Source of the DNA: CALZIK01 sp945787635
GTDB lineage: Bacteria > Acidobacteriota > Thermoanaerobaculia > Multivoradales > JAHEKO01
Length of the DNA stretch: 64,000 bases
Direction of reading: 5' to 3'
Assembly: GCA_947259725.1 (NCBI GenBank)
Contig: CAMYNM010000007.1
Location: 111,082-175,081, forward strand
The notes beneath the pieces were generated by a model. It saw nothing but the letters and a program-made list of their open reading frames with translations, did no database searches and was not told the origin of the DNA. The translations under genes were made by a program, and so were the position numbers. Below are positions 1 through 7,250 of the stretch, one piece after another. Every line of letters starts with the position of its first letter. Position 1 is the stretch's first letter.

Positions 1-4
1 AGGA

Positions 5-676
5 CTAGCTGTCTTGTCGGCGCAGAAGCTGCTCGACACGCGCCTCGACCATCTCCAGCGCGACAGTGTTTTCACCGCCGTGAGGGACGATTACGTCGGC
101 CCACCGCTTGGAGGGCTCGACGAAGTCCTGATGCATCGGTCGAACGCTGTCCATGTACTGGCTGATCACGCTCTCGAGAGTCCGCCCGCGCTCGGTCATG
201 TCGCGCTCCAACCTGCGAATAAAGCGAACATCGGACGGGGTATCGACAAAGATCTTGAAATCCAGGAGTGAACGCAGCTTTGGTTCGACGAACAGAAGGA
301 TTCCCTCCAGCAGGAGGACCGGGCGCGGTTCGACCCGAGTCGACTCGGCGGTTCGTCTGTGATCGACGAAGTCGTAGACCGGAACATCGACCCCCCGGCC
401 CTTCTTGAGCGTGCGTACGTGTTCGACCAGCAAGCTGTTGTCGATGGCGTCGGGGTGGTCGAAGTTGTGAGCTGCAAGCTGCTCTGGGCTCTGCCAGTCG
501 ATGTCCTTGTAGTAAGCGTCCTGCGCCAGGAACGCGATCCGATCGGCGCCCGCCGCTTCCAGTAGGGCTCTGGCGACCGTGGTCTTGCCCGATCCGGTTC
601 CTCCCGCGACTCCCAGTGCCACCGCGTACGCCATGCGTTCCCGAACAGTATCCGACCGGGGGATCCGGCGGGTCAA
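5..676 (-). CDS. udk: Uridine kinase
   Basis: Phosphorylates uridine and cytidine to UMP/CMP in cytosolic pyrimidine salvage. The 223-residue product has the P-loop GVAGGTGSGKTT near its N-terminus, the nucleoside-binding segment QDAYYKD, the core NFDHPDAID, the segment PVYDFVDHRR and the lid region RRLERDMTERGR, all aligning with the Udk family (about 210 residues). The start is uncertain: the TTG at 676 overlaps the upstream HAD stop as TTGA, which suggests translational coupling, whereas the ATG at 634 (MAYAVALG) begins right before the P-loop and gives the more typical length. It is the last gene of a minus-strand operon with mutM and a HAD phosphatase. Confidence 0.93.
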   Translation of the reverse strand: MTRRIPRSDTVRERMAYAVALGVAGGTGSGKTTVARALLEAAGADRIAFLAQDAYYKDIDWQSPEQLAAHNFDHPDAIDNSLLVEHVRTLKKGRGVDVPVYDFVDHRRTAESTRVEPRPVLLLEGILLFVEPKLRSLLDFKIFVDTPSDVRFIRRLERDMTERGRTLESVISQYMDSVRPMHQDFVEPSKRWADVIVPHGGENTVALEMVEARVEQLLRRQDS

Positions 677-1395
677 ACCAGGGCCAGGAGCTCGCTCAGC
701 TCGTCGATATCCTGGTCGGCACTCGGCCCACCACCGTCGTCGCTTCGCAGCCAGATCGTGCGTACCCCCGCAAGGCGTCCCGCAATGATATCGACGGAGC
801 GGCGATCGCCAATGAGTACAGCCTCGCTCGGCGCGATCGCCAGATCGGCCAGAGCCCGCCGGATCAACGCCGGCGAGGGCTTTCGATGCCCCTCGTCATA
901 ACTGAAGTACATCTGCGCAAAGTACTGCGCCAGACCATGCCGCTCGAGAATCGATCGGTAGAGCGAGCCAGGAAGCGGCACGTTCGAGACGATCGCCAGG
1001 CGCTTGCCCTGCCGGGTAAGCGCCTCGAGCACCTCCCGCGCGTCCGCGAGCGGTACGACCGTCTCTGCGAGCGGCCGAAACCATATCCCCAGGAGGGTCC
1101 TGGTCGGCGTTCTCACGCGAGCCCGCTTGCGCAAACGGCGAAGGTGCGGGCCCCAATCCGCCTCACGCCCTGCCTCGCGCCGCCGTTGGAACCGCCGCCG
1201 CCATGGCCCGAACAGGTCACGGTCGAGGTCGTCTTCTGACAACACGGCGCCGCGGTCGGCAAGGAAGTGAAGCAGTGCCTCACGCCCGCGAAAGTCGAGC
1301 TTGCCAACGGGTATTCCGGGAGCGCCCTGGAAATTCAGGAGAACTCCTCCCATGTCGAAGAGCACCGCTCGAGTCCTGTTGCTTGCCGCCGTCAT
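673..1395 (-). CDS. HAD-superfamily hydrolase (IA-type phosphatase)
   Basis: A 240-residue haloacid-dehalogenase-fold protein, probably a cytosolic small-molecule phosphatase of unknown substrate. Motif I is LFDMGGVLLNF, motif II is IVSN, motif III is the lysine in GHRKPSP and motif IV is IGDRRSVD. The start is the ATG at 1395, which overlaps the mutM stop as ATGA, so translation is coupled to mutM. The frame is open further upstream, but only as an antisense/shifted shadow of mutM. The second aspartate of the usual DxD in motif I is a glycine, which is common in one branch of HAD phosphatases, so activity is likely but the substrate cannot be read from the sequence. Confidence 0.85.
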   Translation of the reverse strand: MTAASNRTRAVLFDMGGVLLNFQGAPGIPVGKLDFRGREALLHFLADRGAVLSEDDLDRDLFGPWRRRFQRRREAGREADWGPHLRRLRKRARVRTPTRTLLGIWFRPLAETVVPLADAREVLEALTRQGKRLAIVSNVPLPGSLYRSILERHGLAQYFAQMYFSYDEGHRKPSPALIRRALADLAIAPSEAVLIGDRRSVDIIAGRLAGVRTIWLRSDDGGGPSADQDIDELSELLALV

Positions 1396-2234
1396 CGCTG
1401 ACATCCCGGGCAGTAGAACGTGCTTCGATTGGCCAGGATCTCTCGCCGAATTGGACGGGAGCAAAGCGTGCAAGGCTCTGCTTCCCGGCCATAGACGTCC
1501 AGCGCCACCTGGAAATAGCCGACGTTCCCGTCGCCGTCGGCAAAGTCGTTCAGCGTGGTTCCGCCCTGCCGGATGGCATCGCCGAGCACGTCGACGATCG
1601 CGTCGCCGAGTCGATCCCAGCGTTTCCGTGAGATCCGGCCAGCTGCGCGAAAGGGGTGAATGCCGCTTCGAAAGAGCGCCTCGCAGGCATAGATGTTGCC
1701 AACGCCGACAACCTGTCGAGCGTCCATCAAAAACGACTTGACCGCGACGCGACGACCCTCGGCGGCCCGAGCCAGCAGGCGGCCCGAAAACCGCTCTCCG
1801 AGGGGCTCGACCCCGAGGTGGGCAAAGTGGCGATCGCCGTCGAGCGAGCGAGTCTGCAGAGACAGCACCAATCCGAATCGCCGCGGATCCCGAAACCGCA
1901 GCTTTCGCCGCCTGTACCGTCGATCCCGCTCGATAACGCCGAAGCTCAGGTGCTCGTGCGCCTCCGCCGGGGTTTCGGCTGGCGCCAGGGTCAGACGCCC
2001 ACTCATCCCGAGATGCACGACGAGGGTGTAGCCCCCTTCGAGATCCACCAAGAGGTACTTCGAGCGCCGCCTCAGGCCGAGGATCTCGCGGTCCCGGCAA
2101 TGGCGCCGCAGCCGCCGGGCGTCAACCGGCTCTCGCAAACGCGGGTCGCGAACCCGAACGGTACCGAAGCGCCGGCCCACGAGCTGGGGCTCGAGGCTAC
2201 GCTTCAGAACCTCGATCTCCGGCAGCTCAGGCAT
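1392..2234 (-). CDS. mutM: Formamidopyrimidine-DNA glycosylase
   Basis: Base-excision repair enzyme removing 8-oxoguanine and FaPy lesions, with AP-lyase activity. The start at 2234 gives the family-defining N-terminus MPELPEIEVLKRSLEP, whose Pro2 is the catalytic nucleophile and Glu3 its partner. An upstream in-frame start would add seven residues and block Pro2, so it is rejected. The conserved KYLLVDLEGG and VHLGMSGRL blocks follow, then the helix-two-turn-helix and a C-terminal zinc finger (CTLC and CPGC pairs) ending at residue 280. First gene of the mutM-HAD-udk operon. A TACAAT box six bases before the ATG suggests a leaderless mRNA. Confidence 0.96.
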   Translation of the reverse strand: MPELPEIEVLKRSLEPQLVGRRFGTVRVRDPRLREPVDARRLRRHCRDREILGLRRRSKYLLVDLEGGYTLVVHLGMSGRLTLAPAETPAEAHEHLSFGVIERDRRYRRRKLRFRDPRRFGLVLSLQTRSLDGDRHFAHLGVEPLGERFSGRLLARAAEGRRVAVKSFLMDARQVVGVGNIYACEALFRSGIHPFRAAGRISRKRWDRLGDAIVDVLGDAIRQGGTTLNDFADGDGNVGYFQVALDVYGREAEPCTLCSRPIRREILANRSTFYCPGCQR

Positions 2235-2240
2235 GCGCAG

Positions 2241-2246
2241 ATTGTA
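2241..2246 (-). promoter_or_regulatory. -10 element of mutM, leaderless type
   Basis: TACAAT on the minus strand ends six bases before the mutM ATG. Transcription would start at or next to the start codon, and there is no Shine-Dalgarno sequence between them. The same arrangement recurs before malQ and several other genes in this window. Confidence 0.5.
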
Positions 2247-2360
2247 CTGGGCCATCGGACGGCCAGGGGACTCGCTGGGCCCGTGGAATCTGCCCGGTTG
2301 ACAGATCTTGCAGAGTAGGCGAAACTAAGGCGTAAATTTGATCAACCGTTGCGAGGTCCA

Positions 2361-3296
2361 ATGCTGCACCAGCCCCTTCTACCCCTGGCCCCTTCTTGTG
2401 CCGCGCTCGAAACTCGGGGCGACGCGTTCAGCCGCTCGGGCGATTCCCGTCGGCGAAAGGCCGAAGAAATCCACTTCCGCCCTTCCAAAGCGCGAGCCGC
2501 CTTCAGGCGCCGTCATTCGAGCCAGTGCGAGGGGAACCGCACGCGTCGGGTTCGCGCCCTCGAACCGTACCGCGGCAGCGAACGCCCCTTCCTTGAGCCG
2601 GTCCGAAACGAGCGTGGTGGGCGGCGAATCCTGGTCCGGACCGGTATGCCGGAGGCTCTTCGCCGAGAGCTTCTCGGCTCCCTCGGGAACGGTTCCGGAC
2701 CGATCGAGATCGGAGCGGCATTCGATCCGTACCCATCGGTCGAATCGCGGTTCGCGCTGACGCGGTCCGTGCTCGAGGTTCTTTGCGAGGCGCGCGGACT
2801 CGAGCTGTCACTGACCACCCGCTCGCCCCTCGTGCTTCGCGACCAGGATTTACTGCGGCAGCTGGACCTAAGCCACACGGTGACCGTCCACGTCCCGATC
2901 GCCACGCTCGACACCCGTCTCGCGAATCGGATCGAGCCAGGTGCCTCTGACCCGAGATCGCGGCTCGATATCGTACGCTGCCTGGCGGCCGACGGAATCG
3001 CGACCAAGATTCTCTGCGATCCCGTCCTGCCGGGCATCAACAGCTCCGCCGACGAGTTGGATCCGCTGTTCGCCGCCGCGAAGCGGTCCGGCGCGATCGA
3101 CGTCCTGGGAATCCTCAGGGGCAAGAGCCTTGCCGAACGGCGCCGTTTGCTCGCCTGGCTAGCCGAGAACTACCCCAACCACCTCGACCGGGTGCCGCGG
3201 AAGCTCGAGGTCGCCGAAGGAGCGGTCGTCCTCGGAACCCTGAAGCGCCTGCGGCTGGCCTACGGATTCCCGAGCCTCCGGACCGGCAGAGGCTGA
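2361..3296 (+). CDS. Radical-SAM-family protein (Rv2578c/SplB-like) lacking the Fe-S cysteines
   Basis: A 311-residue protein whose middle and C-terminal parts match the Rv2578c-type radical SAM family: FDPYPSVESRF and LTRSVLEVL (about residues 121-140), LTTRSPLVLRD, VHVPIATLDTRLANRIEPGA, and DPVLPGINSS. In normal members the N-terminal NPYRGC segment carries the CxxxCxxC cluster ligands. Here the aligned stretch is EPYRGSERPFLEPV (from residue 68), with every ligand cysteine gone and about ten residues missing before ILVRTG. No other frame restores the motif. The ATG at 2361 has GAGG five bases upstream. The frame is intact over 900 bases, so it is either a retained non-Fe-S derivative or a young pseudogene. 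It diverges from mutM and converges on holA. Confidence 0.6.
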   Translation: MLHQPLLPLAPSCAALETRGDAFSRSGDSRRRKAEEIHFRPSKARAAFRRRHSSQCEGNRTRRVRALEPYRGSERPFLEPVRNERGGRRILVRTGMPEALRRELLGSLGNGSGPIEIGAAFDPYPSVESRFALTRSVLEVLCEARGLELSLTTRSPLVLRDQDLLRQLDLSHTVTVHVPIATLDTRLANRIEPGASDPRSRLDIVRCLAADGIATKILCDPVLPGINSSADELDPLFAAAKRSGAIDVLGILRGKSLAERRRLLAWLAENYPNHLDRVPRKLEVAEGAVVLGTLKRLRLAYGFPSLRTGRG

Positions 3297-3305
3297 GACC
3301 GAGCT

Positions 3306-4772
3306 CTACTTCCTGATCGAGCTGGCGAGCTCTGCGACGAACGCCATCAGGACGGTATCGGGAGACGACGAGCCGCCCTTGAGGAGCTCTTCGGTTTGGA
3401 GAACCCGACCGGGCAACGCGGCCAACCGTTGGCTCGGCACCCGACTGGCCGCGAGATACGCGCGATGCAGCCGGTACGGATGCAGGGAAGCCACCGGGTT
3501 CACACCGCCCGACGGTAGGGCGGCCTGCAGCTTCGGGGCTATGCGAGCCTTGAAGGTCCGATAGTTCGACTCCCCAGGCGTGACCAACCGAGCGGACAGC
3601 GCTCCCGAGATCGCCGTCAGCTGCCGGCAGAAGCCCGAAAGAAGCGACCAGAAGGAGAGCCGAGCCGCCATCGGGTCCGAAGCAGCCGAGAGGTAGCGGT
3701 CGAGCTGGCCCACAGCCTGACCGGCTCCCCGCGCGCCACCGGAGCCGATCGCATCCAGGATCGACCACACGTCCTGCTCACCCCGATCGGCGATCGTAGC
3801 GACCACCAGGTCCGTCGTGATGCTCCGTTCTCCGGCAAGGCTCGCGAGCTTGCGGTACTCGGCGCCGAATCGCGCGCTGCTGTCGGCATCCGCAGTCTCG
3901 CCGGCGCGAGCGAACGCCGACTTGTGTCTTAGGGTGCGCTTGGCGAGCTCCTCGACCGCGCCCGCTTCGATGCCGACCCCGGTCTCTCGCTCGAGCTCGG
4001 CGACCAGAGGTTGAAGCCCGTCCCAACCCTTTCGGCCCGCCGTCACCTGCGACAGTCGAACAAAGGCCTTGCGCTCGGCGAGCGCGGTGACCAGCGGGTG
4101 ATCGGACGCGACAGAGCTTTCGACCAGTAGCAGAAAGTGGCCGTCCGGCAGACCTCGGCCCAGGAGATCGCCCAGGCCGGCCAGGGCGTCCTCCGACGCA
4201 CCCTGGATTTCCGCCGCCCGGCCCGCGGCAACCAGGGAAGCCAGTTGCCCGCGGAGCGCCTCCACCTCTTTTTTGGCGCGACCCCGGCGCCGGTTTCGTT
4301 TGAGAGCCGGACCGCCGGCGAGCGCCCATCCGGGAAGGCTCGACACTACCGCTTCGATCGAACCCTGGTACGGATCGATCTGAAACAGCCGCAGGGCCTG
4401 GAAGAGCCGTCTCGCCGCTCGGCGCTCACCGCCGCTCAAGTCGGCCTCCGGTCTCCCTGACGCCAACGGCAGGACTTTGGCCGCATCATCGACCAACGCG
4501 GCCGCCGCGGTACGATCCGCCAGGAGCGCGGTATCGACGGCGACAATCACCTTTCCCGCCGAAAACAGGGAAAACGTCTGAAGATCGGCCAGGAGCGCAC
4601 CAACGTCATCGGGTCGCTTGCGCACTTCGATCGTGGCTCCGGTGATCTCGGCCAATCGCTCGGCGAGCCTAATCCCTGCGGGCTCGGCCACCAAGCGGTC
4701 GCCGCCGACCAGATAGAGCGGACTCGTTTGACCGCTGCCGATCGCTTCGATCAGGGACTCGACGTCAGGCAT
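3306..4772 (-). CDS. holA: DNA polymerase III delta subunit (long form)
   Basis: Clamp-loader subunit that opens the beta clamp. The 488-residue product begins with the HolA-like TSPLYLVGGDRLVAEPA segment and continues with LQTFSLFSAGKVIVA and the later HFLLLVESSV, then the three-helix ELAKRTL, DVWSILDAIGSG and C-terminal HPYRLHRAYLAASR regions of the family. It is about 140 residues longer than typical delta subunits. The extra material is mainly between about residues 95 and 205 and contains a basic stretch NRRRGRAKKEVEAL. No catalytic residues are expected because delta is a non-hydrolysing AAA+ protein. It lies 9 bases after the upstream LapA/B-like gene, in the same operon, and ends 10 bases from the convergent gene. 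Confidence 0.8.
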   Translation of the reverse strand: MPDVESLIEAIGSGQTSPLYLVGGDRLVAEPAGIRLAERLAEITGATIEVRKRPDDVGALLADLQTFSLFSAGKVIVAVDTALLADRTAAAALVDDAAKVLPLASGRPEADLSGGERRAARRLFQALRLFQIDPYQGSIEAVVSSLPGWALAGGPALKRNRRRGRAKKEVEALRGQLASLVAAGRAAEIQGASEDALAGLGDLLGRGLPDGHFLLLVESSVASDHPLVTALAERKAFVRLSQVTAGRKGWDGLQPLVAELERETGVGIEAGAVEELAKRTLRHKSAFARAGETADADSSARFGAEYRKLASLAGERSITTDLVVATIADRGEQDVWSILDAIGSGGARGAGQAVGQLDRYLSAASDPMAARLSFWSLLSGFCRQLTAISGALSARLVTPGESNYRTFKARIAPKLQAALPSGGVNPVASLHPYRLHRAYLAASRVPSQRLAALPGRVLQTEELLKGGSSSPDTVLMAFVAELASSIRK

Positions 4773-4781
4773 GGCGATCCG

Positions 4782-6188
4782 TCACGACCCGTTGGGCTGC
4801 CAGTGGCGATCGTAGACGACCTGCGCCGGAGCCAGCCGGACTCCGAGCTCGTCAGCCGAGAACGTCTCTTCGGCGAAGTCCAGCTCGACCGAATTCCACG
4901 AGCCGCAGGCTTCGCAGCGGTCGCTCCAGTCGCCGGTATGGTGGCTGCATGCCCGGCACACGAACTCGCCGGCCGCGTTTCCAGACTTCTGGATGCACTC
5001 CCGATACGACACCATGGCCAGTTGGGTATCACCTCTTCGCTGCCTCACCCTGCCCAGCAAGTAGTGAAACGAAGGCGAGCCCTCGAGGGCGTCGGACAAG
5101 CCTTCCAGAACCTTCTGCGCTTCGTCGTGCATCTCTAGCCGGTAGTACAGCCTGCCGAGAAAAAATCGCGGCAGCAGGTCGCTCTCGCCGACATCCCGCA
5201 GCGCGTGCAGCGTCGAGATGGCCTCCAGTGGCTGCTCACCCTCGATGAAGTGATCTTCGATGCGCAGCAAGAAGACCGGACTCCCGGTGATCTCGAATCC
5301 GCGCCGCCACACCGACACGGCGGCATCGGGCTCCTCGCGCACCCGCTCCACTTCACCTTTGAGAATCAGCGCGGGCACGAACCGCGGCTCTTGGGCGAGA
5401 ATCGTGTCCAAGAGTTCTTGCGCCTCTTCGGTGCGCTCCTCCTCGAGCAGAGTGATCGCCTGCTGGTAGGTGAGGCCGATTCGCACGGCGGCCTCCTTCT
5501 CTCCCTCGGACGCGTCACCGGAATCACCGACCAAAGCCTCGATCTTCTCTTGTGTCCGCATGGCCTCTCGCCAGTCGAAAAGGCTCAAGAACTCATTGCG
5601 TTTCCGGCGCAGGCAGCGCAGGCCCTGGCCGGGAAAGTCACGCAAAATCCGTTCTCGAATCTGGTCGGCGACTTCGGTCTCGCCTCGCGCGCTGTAGTCG
5701 TCGGCGAGCTCATAGAGCAGAGCCACGCTGCGGGGGTAGAGGACCGATGCGCGGCGGTGCACCTCCAGGGCCTCGTCAGCCCGCCCCTGGCTGCGCAGAA
5801 CCTCGCCGTAGTGAAGCAGCACCGAGAAGTCCTCGGGGCGCTCGCCAAGCAGACCCTCGAGCTCGGCGGAGGCCTTTCCCCAGAGCCCATCGCTCTGATA
5901 GTCGATCGCCCGCCGAAAGCTGTGCTCCATGCTTTTCGCCTCCCGCTCGATCCGGCGGGCGCGCCGGCCGGCAAGGTCCTTGCGCAGAGTCTGAGTCAGC
6001 AGGGCCGCCACCGTGGGTAGAAAGCCGACCAGGAAGGCAATCAGAAGCGCGGTGGCCAACGACACCGAAGCCGTCGGCGTGACCGCGAACCGGTCCGCGA
6101 GCAGGTCGGTGTTGAGATTGGAGATGTAGGAGACGGCGAGGGCGGCAACGACGGCGAGAAGGACTCCGAGAAATGTGCGAAATCGCAT
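4782..6188 (-). CDS. LapA-LapB-like fusion: two membrane helices, TPRs, C-terminal rubredoxin-like zinc knuckle
   Basis: A 468-residue inner-membrane protein. Two N-terminal hydrophobic helices (about residues 5-22 and 43-66) enclose a segment (NLNTDLLADRFAVTPT) that looks like LapA/DUF1049. About nine TPR-like helical hairpins follow (for example FSVLLHYGEVLRSQGRADEA and PVFLLRIEDHFIEGEQPLEA), then a CxxC-x10-CxxC metal site (CRAC and CEAC) near residues 405-430, as in LapB/YciM. In enterobacteria LapA and LapB are separate membrane proteins that feed LpxC to FtsH to limit LPS synthesis. A similar adaptor role is inferred here. The gene sits between holA and a dksA-like gene on the same strand, with 18 bases to the latter. 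Confidence 0.72.
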   Translation of the reverse strand: MRFRTFLGVLLAVVAALAVSYISNLNTDLLADRFAVTPTASVSLATALLIAFLVGFLPTVAALLTQTLRKDLAGRRARRIEREAKSMEHSFRRAIDYQSDGLWGKASAELEGLLGERPEDFSVLLHYGEVLRSQGRADEALEVHRRASVLYPRSVALLYELADDYSARGETEVADQIRERILRDFPGQGLRCLRRKRNEFLSLFDWREAMRTQEKIEALVGDSGDASEGEKEAAVRIGLTYQQAITLLEEERTEEAQELLDTILAQEPRFVPALILKGEVERVREEPDAAVSVWRRGFEITGSPVFLLRIEDHFIEGEQPLEAISTLHALRDVGESDLLPRFFLGRLYYRLEMHDEAQKVLEGLSDALEGSPSFHYLLGRVRQRRGDTQLAMVSYRECIQKSGNAAGEFVCRACSHHTGDWSDRCEACGSWNSVELDFAEETFSADELGVRLAPAQVVYDRHWQPNGS

Positions 6189-6206
6189 CTCCGGCTGCCT
6201 GGCGGT

Positions 6207-6608
6207 CTAGCTCTCCGGCAAGAGCCCCTGTTCGGCCTGCTCCTGACAGTCGATACAGTATCGCGCCCACGGAACCGCCTGCAAGCGCCTCGCGGGAATC
6301 TTGTCGTCACAATGGTCGCAGCTGCCGAAGCCTCCCTGCTCGAGACGCTCGAGAGCCTGCTCGACCTCGAGCAGAGCGTCCCGTTCGCTTCCCGAGAGCG
6401 ACAGCATGAATTCTCGGTTGTAGGCGTCGTTGGCCCGATCGACGAGGTCCTCGGCGCCCGCATCGCTCAGCCCCTGGCCGACCCGCAGGTCGTGCTCGTA
6501 GAGCGCCATGATCTCTTCACGCTTCGTCTTCAACCGCTTCCGGATCATCTCCGCCTGCCGGCTCGTCACGGCCGTTAGCTTCTTCTTCGTCTTGACAGCT
6601 CTTCCCAC
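6207..6608 (-). CDS. DksA/TraR-family zinc-finger transcription factor
   Basis: A 133-residue protein with a coiled-coil N-terminal half (KRLKTKREEIMALYEHDL) and a C-terminal C4 zinc finger made by CDHC and CIDC. In this family the coiled coil enters the RNA polymerase secondary channel and tunes promoter response, often with ppGpp. The D-x-x-D/A-type coiled-coil tip appears as DLVDRANDAYN. The start is a GTG at 6608 with a very strong AGGAGGAG at 6615-6622, six bases upstream, so the start is well supported. It is followed by the LapA/B-like gene and holA on the same strand. Confidence 0.86.
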   Translation of the reverse strand: MGRAVKTKKKLTAVTSRQAEMIRKRLKTKREEIMALYEHDLRVGQGLSDAGAEDLVDRANDAYNREFMLSLSGSERDALLEVEQALERLEQGGFGSCDHCDDKIPARRLQAVPWARYCIDCQEQAEQGLLPES

Positions 6609-6662
6609 GCGTTTCTCCTCCTGGTTCGGCGACCATGGCCAACTATTCCCGGTCGTCGACCC

Positions 6663-7151
6663 TTACAACGGCTCGCGATGGTACTTCATTCCTCCCAAAA
6701 TGGATAGGCTGCGGTAGATCTGCTCGTGGAGCACTACTCTTGCGAGCTCGTGGGGGAGAGTGCCCAGGCCGAAAGAGACCCTTTCGTGGGCCATTTCGGT
6801 AATCTTACGGGCCAGGCCAAGATCCGAGCCGACGACGAAAACCAGCGGCCGTCGTGCTCCCTCCAGGCGCCTGCCGAGCCACGCCGCGAGTTGCTTGGAG
6901 GTGCGCTGCTCTCCCTGGGAATCGAGGGTAGCGACGTAGCCGCGGTCCGGCAGCGCCGCCAGAATCGCCCTGCCTTCGGCCTCCAACCGCGGCTTGCCGT
7001 CACCTCCTCCCGGGACTCTGACCACCAACTCTTCGAGGCCAGCCATGGGACGGATCCGCCGCGCATACCTCTCGCACAGCTCGGACCAGCCGTCACGACG
7101 GTGCCTACCCGCCCAGATCACCAGGATGTCGGTTCTGGTCTTGTGTTTCAT
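6663..7151 (-). CDS. rlmH: 23S rRNA pseudouridine-1915 N3-methyltransferase
   Basis: SPOUT-fold methyltransferase acting on helix 69 of 23S rRNA. The 162-residue product has the family signatures LDSQGEQRTSKQLAAWL, the SAM-binding FVVGSDLGL (usually FxIGGxxG, here with a Ser-Asp variation) and the C-terminal ARVVLHEQIYRSLSILGG followed by MKYHREPL, where the terminal YH is catalytically important. The length is normal. The ATG at 7151 has no obvious Shine-Dalgarno. It diverges from an alpha/beta hydrolase-like gene across a 99-base gap containing a dyad. Confidence 0.93.
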   Translation of the reverse strand: MKHKTRTDILVIWAGRHRRDGWSELCERYARRIRPMAGLEELVVRVPGGGDGKPRLEAEGRAILAALPDRGYVATLDSQGEQRTSKQLAAWLGRRLEGARRPLVFVVGSDLGLARKITEMAHERVSFGLGTLPHELARVVLHEQIYRSLSILGGMKYHREPL

Positions 7152-7173
7152 TGGAGAGAAAGGTCGGCTCGGT

Positions 7174-7190
7174 TGTTACCTACTGTAACA
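7174..7190. promoter_or_regulatory. Dyad TGTTAC-N5-GTAACA between rlmH and hydrolase
   Basis: A perfect 6+6 base palindrome with a 5-base spacer, lying in the divergent gap about 23 bases before rlmH and 60 bases before the hydrolase start. It could be an operator for a dimeric repressor. The minus-strand reading also contains TACAGT, a possible -10 for rlmH. Function is not shown by sequence alone. Confidence 0.35.
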
Positions 7191-7235
7191 TCGCGCCGTC
7201 GCAAGGAAGTTCCAACCGGCCACCTGCACCGCTGC

Positions 7236-7241
7236 TATCAT
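7236..7241 (+). promoter_or_regulatory. Extended -10 (TGC TATCAT) of the hydrolase-like gene
   Basis: TATCAT preceded by TGC (7233-7235) lies nine bases before the ATG at 7251, with no Shine-Dalgarno. The expected transcription start falls two or three bases before the start codon, which suggests a leaderless mRNA. Confidence 0.45.
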
Positions 7242-7250
7242 CGCCCACCC

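Noticed and set aside
673..2100. 475-residue minus-strand frame
   Set aside because: Only its last 240 codons (HAD phosphatase) are real. The upstream part is a shifted frame of mutM.
2298..2303. TTGACA as -35 of the radical-SAM-like gene
   Set aside because: No acceptable -10 lies at 15-19 bases downstream.
6726..7250. Long plus-strand frame running into the 7.2 kb hydrolase gene
   Set aside because: It is the antisense shadow of rlmH. The hydrolase domain and membrane anchor begin at the ATG at 7251, which also has a nearby -10 box.
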